A DNA stretch of 64,000 nt, from contig NZ_JPWH01000001.1 of the NCBI RefSeq assembly GCF_003326755.1, positions 490,227 to 554,226 on the forward strand, written 5' to 3'. Below the pieces are notes generated by a model that did not search any database, was not told the DNA's origin, and saw only the letters and a program-made list of their open reading frames with translations. The DNA is from Thalassospira profundimaris (GTDB lineage Bacteria > Pseudomonadota > Alphaproteobacteria > Rhodospirillales > Thalassospiraceae). Positions 1 through 9,274 of the stretch are shown in pieces. The first letter of the stretch is position 1, and each line of letters starts with the position of its first letter. The position numbers and the translations under genes were made by a program.

Positions 1-3000
1 TGAATTTCCAGCGGGTCATCGAAGAGGCCTTTAACGGCAAGGTTTCCGCCCATTACACCCAGATCGGCGATTCACCGCTGGCACGCTTGCATGTGCTGGT
101 CAAAACCACGCCGGGTGAATTGCCCGAATATGATGTTCCAGACATTGAAAAACGCCTGGTTGAAGCCGCACGGGACTGGAACGATACCATGCGCCAGGTT
201 CTGGTGCGCGAAATGGGCGAAGAAAAGGGCCTGACCCTTTATCGCCGGTATGGTGAGTCCTTTGCGACCGATTACCAGGACCGTTTTTCGGTGGATACGG
301 CGGTTCTGGATATCGAACGGTTTGAAGAGGTGCTGAAATCGAACGATTTGCGGGTCAACCTGTATCGTCCGATTGAGGCGGCCGAAAACGAACTGCGCTT
401 TAAAATCTATAACCCCGCCGCCCCGGTGCCGCTGTCCGATGTGTTGCCGATGCTGGAAAATATGGGGTTGAAGGTGATCACGGAAAACCCGTTTGCGGTA
501 ACGCCGCGTGACGGGTCGGTGGGTGTTCGCATTCACGATTTTGGCGTCATCGTTGATGGCGAGTTCGTGCTGCATGAAGTGCGCAACAAGTTCCAGGAAC
601 TGTTTGTCCGCATGTGGCATGGCGAAGTTGAAAACGATGCCTTTAACCGTCTGGTGCTGCTGGGCGGGCTGGACTGGCGTGAAGTCGTTGTCTTGCGCAC
701 CTATGCCCGTTATATGCGCCAGACAGGTTCGGCCTTCTCGCAGGATTATCTGGCAAAAACACTGGCGAATAATGCTGCCCTGGCAACGTCGCTGGTGGAA
801 TTGTTCATTGCCCGCTTTGACCCGGACCGTGACAATGGCGTGGAGGCGGAAATCGCCGCGATCGAGCGCGATATTCTCGCCCGCCTTGATGATGTGATGA
901 ACCCGGATGAAGACCGTATTTTGCGGGCTTTCCTTAATCTGGTTCAGTCCAGCCTTCGCACCAACTATTTCCAGGTGGGCGAAGATGGCAATCCCAAGCC
1001 GTATCTGTCGATCAAGTTCAATTCGGCCGAGGTTGAAGATTTGCCTCTGCCGCGCCCGTGGCGGGAAGTGTTTGTTTATTCTCCGCGTGTCGAAGCCGTG
1101 CATTTGCGCGGTGGACCGGTGGCGCGTGGCGGTATTCGCTGGTCGGACCGTCAGGAAGATTTCCGCACGGAAATTCTTGGCCTGGTCAAGGCGCAGATGG
1201 TCAAGAATGCGGTGATCGTGCCGGTGGGGTCCAAGGGCGGCTTTGTTGTTAAACGCCCGCCGGTGGATGGCACGCGCGAGGCCTTTTTGGAAGAAGGCAT
1301 CGAATGCTACAAAACCCTGATGCGCGGCCTGCTCGACATCACCGACAATATCGTTGCCGGTAATGTGGTCGCACCGGAACGGGTCCGTCGTCTTGATGAC
1401 GACGACCCCTATCTGGTGGTTGCCGCCGACAAGGGCACAGCAACCTTTTCGGACATCGCCAATGGTGTGGCCCGTGATTATGGCTTCTGGCTGGATGATG
1501 CCTTTGCCTCGGGCGGATCGCAGGGCTATGACCACAAAAAAATGGGTATCACGGCCCGTGGTGCCTGGGAGTCGGTCAAACGGCATTTCCGCGAAATCGG
1601 CAAGGACATCCAGAAGGAATCCTTCACCGTTGTTGGTGTTGGCGATATGTCTGGCGACGTTTTTGGCAATGGCATGTTGCTGTCCGAACAGATCCGTCTG
1701 ATCGCGGCCTTTAACCATATGCACATTTTTGTCGATCCCGACCCGGACTCGGCCACCAGCTTTGCCGAACGCAAACGCCTGTTTGACATGCCGCGTTCAA
1801 CCTGGGCCGATTATAATGAAAAGCTGCTCTCCAAGGGCGGCGGAATTTTTGATCGTCGCGCCAAAAGCCTGGACCCGTCCCCCGAAGTCCGCAAGGTGCT
1901 TGGTCTTGGCAGTGACAAGATCACACCGGCTGACATGATGAAGGCCATCCTGAAAGCAAAGGTCGAACTGCTGTGGTTTGGCGGTATCGGCACTTACATC
2001 AAGGCCGGGAGCGAAAGCAACGCCGATGCCGGTGATCGCGCCAATGATGCCATTCGCATCAATGGCGGCGATGTGCAGGCAAAGGTGATTGGCGAAGGGG
2101 CCAATCTTGGCTGTACCCAGCGCGGGCGTATTGAATATGCCCAGTCGGGGGGCCGTTTGAACACCGATGCCATCGACAATGCCGGTGGGGTTAACTGTTC
2201 GGACCACGAGGTCAATATCAAGATCCTGCTGGGCGAAGTGGTTGCCAATGGCGACATGACGGAAAAGCAGCGCAACAAGCTGCTGGAAGACATGACCGAG
2301 GAAGTGGGCGAACTGGTCCAGCGCGACAATTACGTGCAAAGCCAGGCCATTTCCAACATCTATGCCGGCGGGGGTGATGCCCTGGATGCCCAGGTGCGTT
2401 TGATCCGGATGCTGGAGCGTGAAGGCCGCCTTAATCGGGAAATCGAGTTTTTGCCCGATGAAGAGGAAATCACCCGTCGCTTTAATGCCCATGAAGGTCT
2501 GACCCGACCGGAAATTTCGGTGCTGATGCCCTATGCCAAATTGTGGCTGTATGACGAGGTGCTGAATTCCGACCTGCCTGATGACCCGATCCTGGTCGAG
2601 GAACTGGTGCGCTATTTCCCGACCCCGCTGCGTGAAAAATATGCCGATGCGGTGTCGCATCATCGACTGCGGCGCGAAATTATCGCCACTGTCGGCATTA
2701 ACAGCCTGGTCAACCGTGTTGGCGGGACGTTTGTGCATGACATGATGGAAGCCACCGGTTTTTCGGCCGTGGATGTCTCGCGCGGTTATCTGATTTCACG
2801 GGCGGTGTTTGGTCTGCGTGAAATCTGGGCCGGGATTGAAGACCTGGACAATGTCGTTGCAGCCCAGGTGCAGACCGAGATGTTCAAGGATGTTGGACGC
2901 ATGGTCGAAGACGTGACCCTGTGGTTCCTGCGGCAGTGCGAAGAACTGAATGTGGGCGAGAAAATCGAGCAATTCCGCCCGCAAGTCACCCGCGTGATCG

Positions 3001-3524
3001 AGGCCTTTGACGAGATCATTCCGGGTGATGCCGCCATTCGCCGTAATCTTAAGCAGCGGACGGAACATCTTAAAAAACAGGGCGTGCCCGAAGATCTGGC
3101 AAAACGTGTGGCGGCCATGCCCCAAATGGTTGCGGTTTGCGATATTGTCCGTATCGCCGAAGCATCCGACCGCGATGTTCTGGAAGTGGGGGCAACCTAT
3201 TTTGCCGTCGGGGCACGCTTCCAACTGGGTCTTTTGCGCAACGCTGCCGACTCGGTCGAAGCCGAAACCCATTGGCAGAAACTGGCACGGAATGCCGCGA
3301 TTGATGACCTGTTTGGTCATCAGCGTGAACTGACGCGGGTGGTTCTGGCCGAAGACAGCAAAGGGGCCATTGGTGCCGATGCCGTTGAAAAATGGGTTGA
3401 AAGCCATCAGCGGGGCACCCAGCGGTGTGACGAGCTGATTGACGAATTGCGCGCTGTCGGCCAGATCGATCTTGCGATGATCACGGTTGCCAACCGGCAA
3501 ATCAGAAGCCTGATTGGCGGTTAA
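1..3524 (+). CDS. NAD-dependent glutamate dehydrogenase, large (about 180 kDa) class, 5' truncated
   Basis: The frame is open from base 3 through the left edge, so only the last 1173 residues are present; the family is usually about 1600 residues. The enzyme oxidatively deaminates glutamate to 2-oxoglutarate and ammonium with NAD in the cytoplasm and feeds glutamate carbon into the TCA cycle. The glycine-rich substrate and catalytic-lysine region of the family is visible (GGIRWSDRQEDFRTE followed by VKAQMVKNAVIVPVGSKGG, bases about 1128-1245), and a Rossmann-type NAD segment follows (WFGGIGTYIK near 1975). The remainder is the long helical C-terminal extension typical of this class. A strong terminator follows the stop. 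I am certain of the family and see no frameshift. The GC-rich codon use matches the rest of the chromosome. Confidence 0.95.
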   Translation, partial: NFQRVIEEAFNGKVSAHYTQIGDSPLARLHVLVKTTPGELPEYDVPDIEKRLVEAARDWNDTMRQVLVREMGEEKGLTLYRRYGESFATDYQDRFSVDTAVLDIERFEEVLKSNDLRVNLYRPIEAAENELRFKIYNPAAPVPLSDVLPMLENMGLKVITENPFAVTPRDGSVGVRIHDFGVIVDGEFVLHEVRNKFQELFVRMWHGEVENDAFNRLVLLGGLDWREVVVLRTYARYMRQTGSAFSQDYLAKTLANNAALATSLVELFIARFDPDRDNGVEAEIAAIERDILARLDDVMNPDEDRILRAFLNLVQSSLRTNYFQVGEDGNPKPYLSIKFNSAEVEDLPLPRPWREVFVYSPRVEAVHLRGGPVARGGIRWSDRQEDFRTEILGLVKAQMVKNAVIVPVGSKGGFVVKRPPVDGTREAFLEEGIECYKTLMRGLLDITDNIVAGNVVAPERVRRLDDDDPYLVVAADKGTATFSDIANGVARDYGFWLDDAFASGGSQGYDHKKMGITARGAWESVKRHFREIGKDIQKESFTVVGVGDMSGDVFGNGMLLSEQIRLIAAFNHMHIFVDPDPDSATSFAERKRLFDMPRSTWADYNEKLLSKGGGIFDRRAKSLDPSPEVRKVLGLGSDKITPADMMKAILKAKVELLWFGGIGTYIKAGSESNADAGDRANDAIRINGGDVQAKVIGEGANLGCTQRGRIEYAQSGGRLNTDAIDNAGGVNCSDHEVNIKILLGEVVANGDMTEKQRNKLLEDMTEEVGELVQRDNYVQSQAISNIYAGGGDALDAQVRLIRMLEREGRLNREIEFLPDEEEITRRFNAHEGLTRPEISVLMPYAKLWLYDEVLNSDLPDDPILVEELVRYFPTPLREKYADAVSHHRLRREIIATVGINSLVNRVGGTFVHDMMEATGFSAVDVSRGYLISRAVFGLREIWAGIEDLDNVVAAQVQTEMFKDVGRMVEDVTLWFLRQCEELNVGEKIEQFRPQVTRVIEAFDEIIPGDAAIRRNLKQRTEHLKKQGVPEDLAKRVAAMPQMVAVCDIVRIAEASDRDVLEVGATYFAVGARFQLGLLRNAADSVEAETHWQKLARNAAIDDLFGHQRELTRVVLAEDSKGAIGADAVEKWVESHQRGTQRCDELIDELRAVGQIDLAMITVANRQIRSLIGG

Positions 3525-3554
3525 ACACACACAATCCATTTTGCTTGTGCACGG

Positions 3555-3590
3555 AACGGGGGCGGCTTTATCGCCCCCGTTTTGTTTTTG
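3555..3590 (+). terminator. Rho-independent terminator after glutamate dehydrogenase
   Basis: A perfect 10-bp stem (AACGGGGGCG / CGCCCCCGTT) with a 7-base loop is followed by TTTGTTTTT, 30 bases after the dehydrogenase stop. It separates that gene from htpX. Confidence 0.9.
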
Positions 3591-3721
3591 GGCACAAAAA
3601 CGGCAGTTTCCGGGCTTTGCCGGGGTTTTGCGATCTATGTCACATTCTGCTGTGCGGCGGCTTGTGCCATTTTTGAAATAACCTATCTTTTGGGCGATAA
3701 GCCGAATGGAGGAAAACCAGA

Positions 3722-4615
3722 ATGAATTATGTGCGGACCGGAATGCTGCTGGCGGGGATTACTGCGCTTTTTGGCGTGGTCGGCATGATGATTGGCGGCC
3801 AGCAGGGCATGATCATTGCGCTGTTATTCGCCGGTGGCATGAATATCTTTGCCTACTGGAACTCCGATAGCATGGTGCTGCGCATGCGCCGTGCGCGCCA
3901 GGTTGACGAAAACACCGCCCCCGAGCTGGTGGGCATTGTCCGGCAACTGGCAAGGCGGGCTGAACTGCCCATGCCCAAGGTTTATATTATCGACAATCCC
4001 CAGCCCAATGCCTTTGCCACCGGGCGCAACCCCGAACATGCGGCGGTGGCGGCCACCACCGGGCTATTGCAGCTTTTGACTGCCAATCAGATCGCCGGGG
4101 TGATGGCCCATGAACTGGCCCATGTTAAAAATCGCGATACCCTGACCATGACGATTACGGCCACCCTGGCGGGGGCCATTTCGGCGCTGGCGAATTTTGC
4201 CATGTTTGCCGGTATCTTTGGCGGGCATCGCGAAAACAACAATAACCCGCTGGGCGGTTTTGGCATGATTTTGGTGGCCTTGCTGGCACCGCTGGCTGCG
4301 GGCCTGGTGCAAATGGCGATCTCGCGCACCCGTGAATACGAAGCCGACCGGATCGGGGCGGAAATTTGCGGGCATCCGCTTTGGCTGGCCGATGCGCTGG
4401 CACGGCTGGATCACGGTGTGCACAGCGTGCCCAACCCCGATGCAGAGCGCAACCCGGCAACCGCACACATGTATATTGCCAATCCTTTGTCGGGCAAGGG
4501 TATGGACAATCTGTTTGCCACACACCCGTCAATGGAAAACCGGATTGCCAAATTGCGCGAGATGGCCGGGGCCAACCCCAGCCAACCCCGCAGGCGTCAG
4601 CGCCCCTGGGGATAA
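3722..4615 (+). CDS. htpX: HtpX, membrane zinc metalloprotease (M48B)
   Basis: HtpX is an inner-membrane quality-control protease that cleaves misfolded membrane proteins, working alongside FtsH. The 297-residue length is normal for the family. Two N-terminal hydrophobic segments (residues about 5-20 and 28-45) are followed by the zinc-binding HELAH motif at residues 130-134 and a second pair of hydrophobic stretches around 145-205. The third ligand is probably the Glu in REYEADR shortly after. The ATG is preceded by GGAGGAAAACCAGA, a good ribosome-binding site. The C-terminus is a short proline/arginine-rich tail. No heat-shock promoter was identified with certainty upstream. Confidence 0.95.
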   Translation: MNYVRTGMLLAGITALFGVVGMMIGGQQGMIIALLFAGGMNIFAYWNSDSMVLRMRRARQVDENTAPELVGIVRQLARRAELPMPKVYIIDNPQPNAFATGRNPEHAAVAATTGLLQLLTANQIAGVMAHELAHVKNRDTLTMTITATLAGAISALANFAMFAGIFGGHRENNNNPLGGFGMILVALLAPLAAGLVQMAISRTREYEADRIGAEICGHPLWLADALARLDHGVHSVPNPDAERNPATAHMYIANPLSGKGMDNLFATHPSMENRIAKLREMAGANPSQPRRRQRPWG

Positions 4616-4768
4616 CGGTCGCCAAAAGACACCGCCCCTTTCCTAACCTTCAGTATGTGTTGGTGAGGGTAGATTCGGAATTGACGGTTGGGTGCTGGCA
4701 TCTGATGATGTGACCTGTCGATGTGATTTTCATTGCATGTCAATATCTTGCCAAAAGGAATGGGGTGG

Positions 4769-6268
4769 ATGGCCGGTTTCTGGTCAACACTGGGCTTGGT
4801 TTTCCGGGCTGTGTTCGGCGTGGTGCAGGGACAACCCGCGCCAGACCCGCTTGCACCCCATGCCAGCCGAAATGGCGGAAACGGGGCGGGCGTGTGCGGC
4901 ATTGCCGATTTCGGGTGCGACGATCCTGACCTTACTGTCAGCATCAAAACCCTGCTTGCCGATTTTCCCGCCCCTGATGTGGTGGCCGTCTCGCAGCGCA
5001 TTTCGATCAGCAGCGATACCGTTGACCCGTTCTTTGCGGTAAAAGACGCCCAAAGCATGGCCTGGAATGCCGCCTTGCGCCAGAACTGCACGTCGCTTTT
5101 GTGGGGGCATGTTTCGGATGATCAGAAATATCTGTCTTTGTGGTTTGCCAGCCGTCAGAACGGTTTTTCCCCGCATGAACTGTTTTTGGCCCAGAAATAT
5201 GACTTTACCCTGCCCCTGGCCGAGGATTTTGCCGAGGCCCTGAAGCTGTTATTGCTTTCGGAACGCTTGCGCCGGGCTGATAGTGCGGTTTTGCGCAGCG
5301 ATAATGCCACCCGGCTGGCAAAGGCACTGGAGGCCCGGCAGGACCGCGTCCGTAACCCCGATTTTGTCGCGGAATGTGGCGAAGGGGTCAGCCTTGCCTA
5401 TGCCACAGCCTGCCTTGCCCTGGCTGAAAATGGCGATCGCGGCTGGTGCCAGTTGGGTGCCGAAGCAATCGAGCCGCTGGTTGCCACCTGTTTGGGCGCT
5501 GAGGCGTCCCAGGACCGGGATGCGCTGGCCATCCATATTTCCCGGGCCGGGACATCGGGCGTTGAAAATTTGCGCGCCGAACATGTCGCGGTGTTGGCCC
5601 TGTATGGGCATTTGCTGAATTGGGCGTCGCTGGGCAGTTCGGCCAGCCGGGTTCCCATGATGGCGGTGGATATATGGCGCATTTTGTTGCATCGCTTTGA
5701 ATATGCTGCCGGGGCGACAGTGAGCAAAAGCATTTGTCTGCTGCGTCTGGGCGAGGCCTGCTGTGCCCTGGCCCGCGAAACCCGAAATGAAGACCTCGCC
5801 GAAGCTGCGGTAAAATATTTGCGGCGGGCGTTGGGGGGCTGTGATGCCAATAGTCATCCGGTGTTATATGGGCTGATTACCTATCATTTGGGCGATGCGC
5901 TGATTGCCCACGGTGAATTGATCAAAACCGGTGTCGAATTTACCAATATCATTCCCTTTTTCCAGGCCACGCTAAAGGTGTGTGGCCGGCGCGAGAATTT
6001 GTATCTTTGGGGGCGTGCCATGTTTGCCCTGGCAACGGTGCAGGCGATGCAGGGCCGCGAAAACAGCGATATAACCATCTTGCGCACCGCACGCATGAAT
6101 TTCATCCAGGCGCAGCAAAACCTGGAGGAAGCCGGTGCCCGGTCTGCCGCGCGCACGGCCCTGGGCGGTCAGATGCGTGTTGAAGCCGCCATTCATGAAA
6201 TGGCGACCGGGGATAAGGCGGGAAAACACGGTGTCGATGTCAGACCTTCTGCCAGGCCTGCCGGTTGA
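4769..6268 (+). CDS. Unknown protein with TPR-like helical repeats
   Basis: I do not recognise this 499-residue protein. The frame opens at a TTG at 4733, but ATG 4769 (MAGFWSTLGLVF...) is preceded by AAGGAA at proper spacing and is the better start. The first 20 residues are moderately hydrophobic (WSTLGLVFRAVFGVVQ) and could be a membrane anchor or weak signal, followed by a glycine-rich linker. From about residue 150 onward the sequence is rich in Ala/Leu helices with a TPR-like rhythm (for example LLRLGEACCALARETRN, WGRAMFALATVQAMQG, RTARMNFIQAQQNLEEAG), which suggests a helical-repeat scaffold. It stands alone between htpX and the convergent BAX-inhibitor gene. Composition matches the neighbours, so it is a real but uncharacterised gene. 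Confidence 0.7.
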   Translation: MAGFWSTLGLVFRAVFGVVQGQPAPDPLAPHASRNGGNGAGVCGIADFGCDDPDLTVSIKTLLADFPAPDVVAVSQRISISSDTVDPFFAVKDAQSMAWNAALRQNCTSLLWGHVSDDQKYLSLWFASRQNGFSPHELFLAQKYDFTLPLAEDFAEALKLLLLSERLRRADSAVLRSDNATRLAKALEARQDRVRNPDFVAECGEGVSLAYATACLALAENGDRGWCQLGAEAIEPLVATCLGAEASQDRDALAIHISRAGTSGVENLRAEHVAVLALYGHLLNWASLGSSASRVPMMAVDIWRILLHRFEYAAGATVSKSICLLRLGEACCALARETRNEDLAEAAVKYLRRALGGCDANSHPVLYGLITYHLGDALIAHGELIKTGVEFTNIIPFFQATLKVCGRRENLYLWGRAMFALATVQAMQGRENSDITILRTARMNFIQAQQNLEEAGARSAARTALGGQMRVEAAIHEMATGDKAGKHGVDVRPSARPAG

Positions 6269-6356
6269 TGTTGAGGCCAGGCACCATCCACCATCCTGGC
6301 CGATACCCCGCCACGGTTCTTCGCCTGTCATCAGATTGATTTTGTGCCTGAAGACA

Positions 6357-6392
6357 AAACAAAACAGCCCCGCAAGGCGAACTTGCGGGGCT
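6357..6392 (-). terminator. Terminator of the BAX-inhibitor-1 gene (possibly bidirectional)
   Basis: An 11-bp perfect stem (AGCCCCGCAAG / CTTGCGGGGCT, 5-base loop) is followed on the minus strand by TGTTTTGTTTTG. It lies between two convergent genes. The plus-strand tail (GCTTGTATTTC) is weaker. Confidence 0.85.
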
Positions 6393-6453
6393 GCTTGTAT
6401 TTCAGGGCGGGGTGGGCCGCAGCAGGATGCTGTTCCGTCCCGGACCGGACCTG

Positions 6454-7176
6454 TTAGTTACGCGCATTGCCAAAGAAGCGCAGCAGCATGATGAACAGGT
6501 TGATGAAATCAAGATACAGTTGCAGGGCACCAAAAATGGCCTTTTTGCCGGCGGTGGTGGTGTCGTCACCTTCCCAGTAGCTTTCCTTGATGCGCTGGGT
6601 ATCATAGGCGGTCAGGCCGGTAAAGATCAGAACACCGGCGGCCGAAATGACAAACTGCAACATCGTGCTGCCAAGGAAGATATTGACCACGCTGGCAATG
6701 ATCAGGCCGATCAGACCCATGAACAGGAAGCTTCCCCAGCCGGAAAGATCCTTTTTGGTGGTGTAGCCATAAAGGCTCATGGCACCAAAAGTACCTGCCG
6801 TGATGAAGAAGGTGCGCGCGATGCTTTCACCGGTATAAACCAGAAAGATCGAGGACAGCGACAGCCCCATCAGGGCGGCATAGGCCCAGAACACGGCCTG
6901 TGCGGCAGGCATGCTCATTTTGTGAATGCCAAAGCTAAGAACCAAGACCAGCGCAAACGGTGCCAGCATCACGACCCAGGAAAGACCCGAGCCGAAAACA
7001 GCCTGCATGAAAGCCGGGCTGCTTGCTGCGGCCAGCGCGACGATCCCCGTCAGGGCCAGCGCAGACGCCATATAGTTATAGACGCGCAGCATATAGGTCC
7101 GAAGACCGGCATCAATGTCGGCCGCCGACTGGCCAGCCGAGACAGAATAGCCGCGTCGTTGCGTTTCGAAAGCCAT
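6454..7176 (-). CDS. BAX inhibitor-1 / YccA family membrane protein
   Basis: A 240-residue integral inner-membrane protein with about seven hydrophobic segments, covering most of residues 25-235. Bacterial members of this family (YccA, YbhL, YetJ) are pH-sensitive calcium-leak channels or modulators of FtsH. The N-terminus (MAFETQRRGYSVSAGQSAADIDAGLR) is the soluble tail usual in alphaproteobacterial members, and the TAYDTQRIKESYWEGDD segment near residue 190 is the conserved aspartate-containing motif of the family. The gene is monocistronic with its own terminator. HtpX nearby on the other strand is also a membrane-protein quality-control factor; whether they are functionally linked is inference. 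Confidence 0.9.
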   Translation of the reverse strand: MAFETQRRGYSVSAGQSAADIDAGLRTYMLRVYNYMASALALTGIVALAAASSPAFMQAVFGSGLSWVVMLAPFALVLVLSFGIHKMSMPAAQAVFWAYAALMGLSLSSIFLVYTGESIARTFFITAGTFGAMSLYGYTTKKDLSGWGSFLFMGLIGLIIASVVNIFLGSTMLQFVISAAGVLIFTGLTAYDTQRIKESYWEGDDTTTAGKKAIFGALQLYLDFINLFIMLLRFFGNARN

Positions 7177-7422
7177 TGAATTCCCTCATATGATCCAGTT
7201 TGAGCGGGATTGACCCTACAATCCATCACTGGTCAAAATATGGCAGGATTTGATGGAAAAGCAACGTTTGCAGGCCTTTGAACGCCAGAGTCGATCAAGG
7301 CCTTGTGATTTTGTTCACATTTGGAATTATGACAAAATAAATTTAATCTGAAATTTCCCGCTATAGTTGGGGGAGACGAAAGATCGCTTTAATTTCCGGG
7401 GGACGGGAATTTGGCTATATAT

Positions 7423-9141
7423 ATGAAAATAAATGAAATTTTTTCAAGGCTGAGAAGGGCGGTGCAATTCGGATTCGCCCTCGCGGTTCTGCTTTGGGGC
7501 AATTTTATGGTTTTGCCGGTGGCAGCCGCACCGCAGGCAGGCAGTTCCCCTTCAAAACAAAGTGATCATCCCGCCGGTGATTTTTGCGCTGATCGCGCCC
7601 TGTCATCGCATCCCTGCCCGGTTTTGCCTGTTGATGTTGCGCAATTTGATGCCAATTTCATTTACCGCTTTGTCGGGCCCGAATCCCAACGCCCGTTTGA
7701 CCGGTTTTCCTGGCAGGCCTTTATTGCCATGACCTGGCCGACGGACGCGGCAGGAAATGCCCTGTCCTATCAGGCCGCCCGCAACCCGGCGCCTGAAGGA
7801 AGACCCCGCTGGCAGTGGCTGGTTCCCCGCGATCGCCTTATTCACGGCGAATTTGCCGACCCGGCGGGGCAAAGGATACGCCAGGCCTGTGCCAGGGGGG
7901 ATATGGCAACCTTTGCCCGTTTGGCGGTCGCCCCCCCGGATGCCGCCGAAAAAATCGCAAAGACGGCCCAGCCCGGAATGCCAGGCGGTGAAAGCCCGGC
8001 AATCACCGCCCCGGCCCGGCTTTTTCTCGAAGGCTATCATCAGGCAACAGGGGATGTGCTGATTGATCAGGCGGGGAATTATGTTTTGTATGAAACCCGC
8101 ATGAACGGCGTGGCCGCCGATTATATCCGGGCAAACGGACTGGACAGCTTTGCCGGGCGCGCCCGCTTTGCTGCCGGGGGCAAAGACATTTCGTTTCCGC
8201 AACGCATCGACAGTGTCGATCAGGGCCGAAGCCCGCCGGCAATTCCAGGCCAAAAAATGCCGCAGATCGGGCCGGGGGCTATCCTGGTGAAACTGGCCTG
8301 GCGCATTTTGCCAAAAGAACAAGGGGCAGCGGGCAATAATCCCGGCAGCGCCTTTTTAACCCGCAAGGCATATATATTCGTTGCCGGGGAAAACAGCCTG
8401 TCGGGGCATCCGCTGTGCCTTGATGAAAATGTCGGACTGATCGGCATGCACCTGGTGCAGCGCGTGGTGAGCGGCAACGGGGATCGCTGGATCTGGTCAA
8501 CCTTTGAACATGTTGCCAATGCGCCGCTGGCCGGAAATGCCCGCCGCCCCAACAGTTTCATTGCCAAAAACCTGTTTCCCGACGGCTGTTATCTGCCGGG
8601 CGTGACAAAGGGAAAACCGGCCTTCAAACGCCCGGCGGCAGCACCGCTACCAAATATTGCAAAGCCAGAACAATTCAACCTTTTCAAACCGCCCTCCCGT
8701 GTACGCACAGACCTGCCGTCAGCGACGGAGATACCGGCTTCACTGGAAACCGCAGTTGTTAATCAGGGCGTGAGCAGCAAGGCCCTGTGGGCGGCAAAAC
8801 CACCCTACGCGGTAAATGCGTGGGGCGATACCATGCCACGATCACAACTGGTGCGATGCTGGAAAGTGTTTGAGGGAACGCAAAAAACCAATGAAGAATG
8901 GCACGCCGAATTAAAGGGATCGGTTTGGGCTAATTATTTTCTGGTTGGCACCCAATGGATTGGCAATGGCGGTGGTGATCCCTTTGGGGTGGGCGAGGTT
9001 CCGCGTTTTTTAAGCAATCTGACAATGGAAAGTTTCATTCAGGATAAAGCCATTGGCAGTTGCCTGGGATGTCACAGCACCGCCCGCAGCGATGCGGGGC
9101 AGGTTGCCAATTTTACCTTCATGCTGGCACCCGCCAATTGA
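7423..9141 (+). CDS. Exported protein with a single C-terminal c-type haem motif
   Basis: About 572 residues. The start is uncertain: a TTG at 7411 follows GGGGGA at fair spacing, while the in-frame ATG at 7423 gives a cleaner signal peptide. The N-terminus has basic residues, a hydrophobic core (FGFALAVLLWGNFMVLPVA) and a likely AAA-PQ cleavage site, so export to the periplasm is expected. The FSWQAFIAMTWPT region near residue 95 recurs, from memory, in uncharacterised periplasmic proteins. CLGCH near residue 545 is a haem c attachment motif (CXXCH), so it is probably a mono-haem redox protein. No partner oxidoreductase is adjacent. The gene ends 133 bases before the best start of the acyl-CoA synthetase. 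The function is unknown. Confidence 0.7.
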   Translation: MKINEIFSRLRRAVQFGFALAVLLWGNFMVLPVAAAPQAGSSPSKQSDHPAGDFCADRALSSHPCPVLPVDVAQFDANFIYRFVGPESQRPFDRFSWQAFIAMTWPTDAAGNALSYQAARNPAPEGRPRWQWLVPRDRLIHGEFADPAGQRIRQACARGDMATFARLAVAPPDAAEKIAKTAQPGMPGGESPAITAPARLFLEGYHQATGDVLIDQAGNYVLYETRMNGVAADYIRANGLDSFAGRARFAAGGKDISFPQRIDSVDQGRSPPAIPGQKMPQIGPGAILVKLAWRILPKEQGAAGNNPGSAFLTRKAYIFVAGENSLSGHPLCLDENVGLIGMHLVQRVVSGNGDRWIWSTFEHVANAPLAGNARRPNSFIAKNLFPDGCYLPGVTKGKPAFKRPAAAPLPNIAKPEQFNLFKPPSRVRTDLPSATEIPASLETAVVNQGVSSKALWAAKPPYAVNAWGDTMPRSQLVRCWKVFEGTQKTNEEWHAELKGSVWANYFLVGTQWIGNGGGDPFGVGEVPRFLSNLTMESFIQDKAIGSCLGCHSTARSDAGQVANFTFMLAPAN

Positions 9142-9274
9142 CGGCAGTTTTATATTAGAAAAACAAACAAGACATTTCACTTTGTCCGCATTCCATTTTA
9201 AGATGCGGGCGATAACAATCACCCGCCAGATGACAGACCCGAAAAGGGCACGGCGGGAACAGGCAGGGGGAAAC

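Noticed and set aside
72-1724. 550-codon open frame on the minus strand
   Set aside because: It is a shadow of the glutamate dehydrogenase gene: GC-rich codon bias keeps the antisense frame open. No ribosome-binding site and no protein family resemblance.
1797-2738. 313-codon minus-strand frame
   Set aside because: Second antisense shadow of the same gene; composition (many His, Gln, Arg) is typical of antisense translation.
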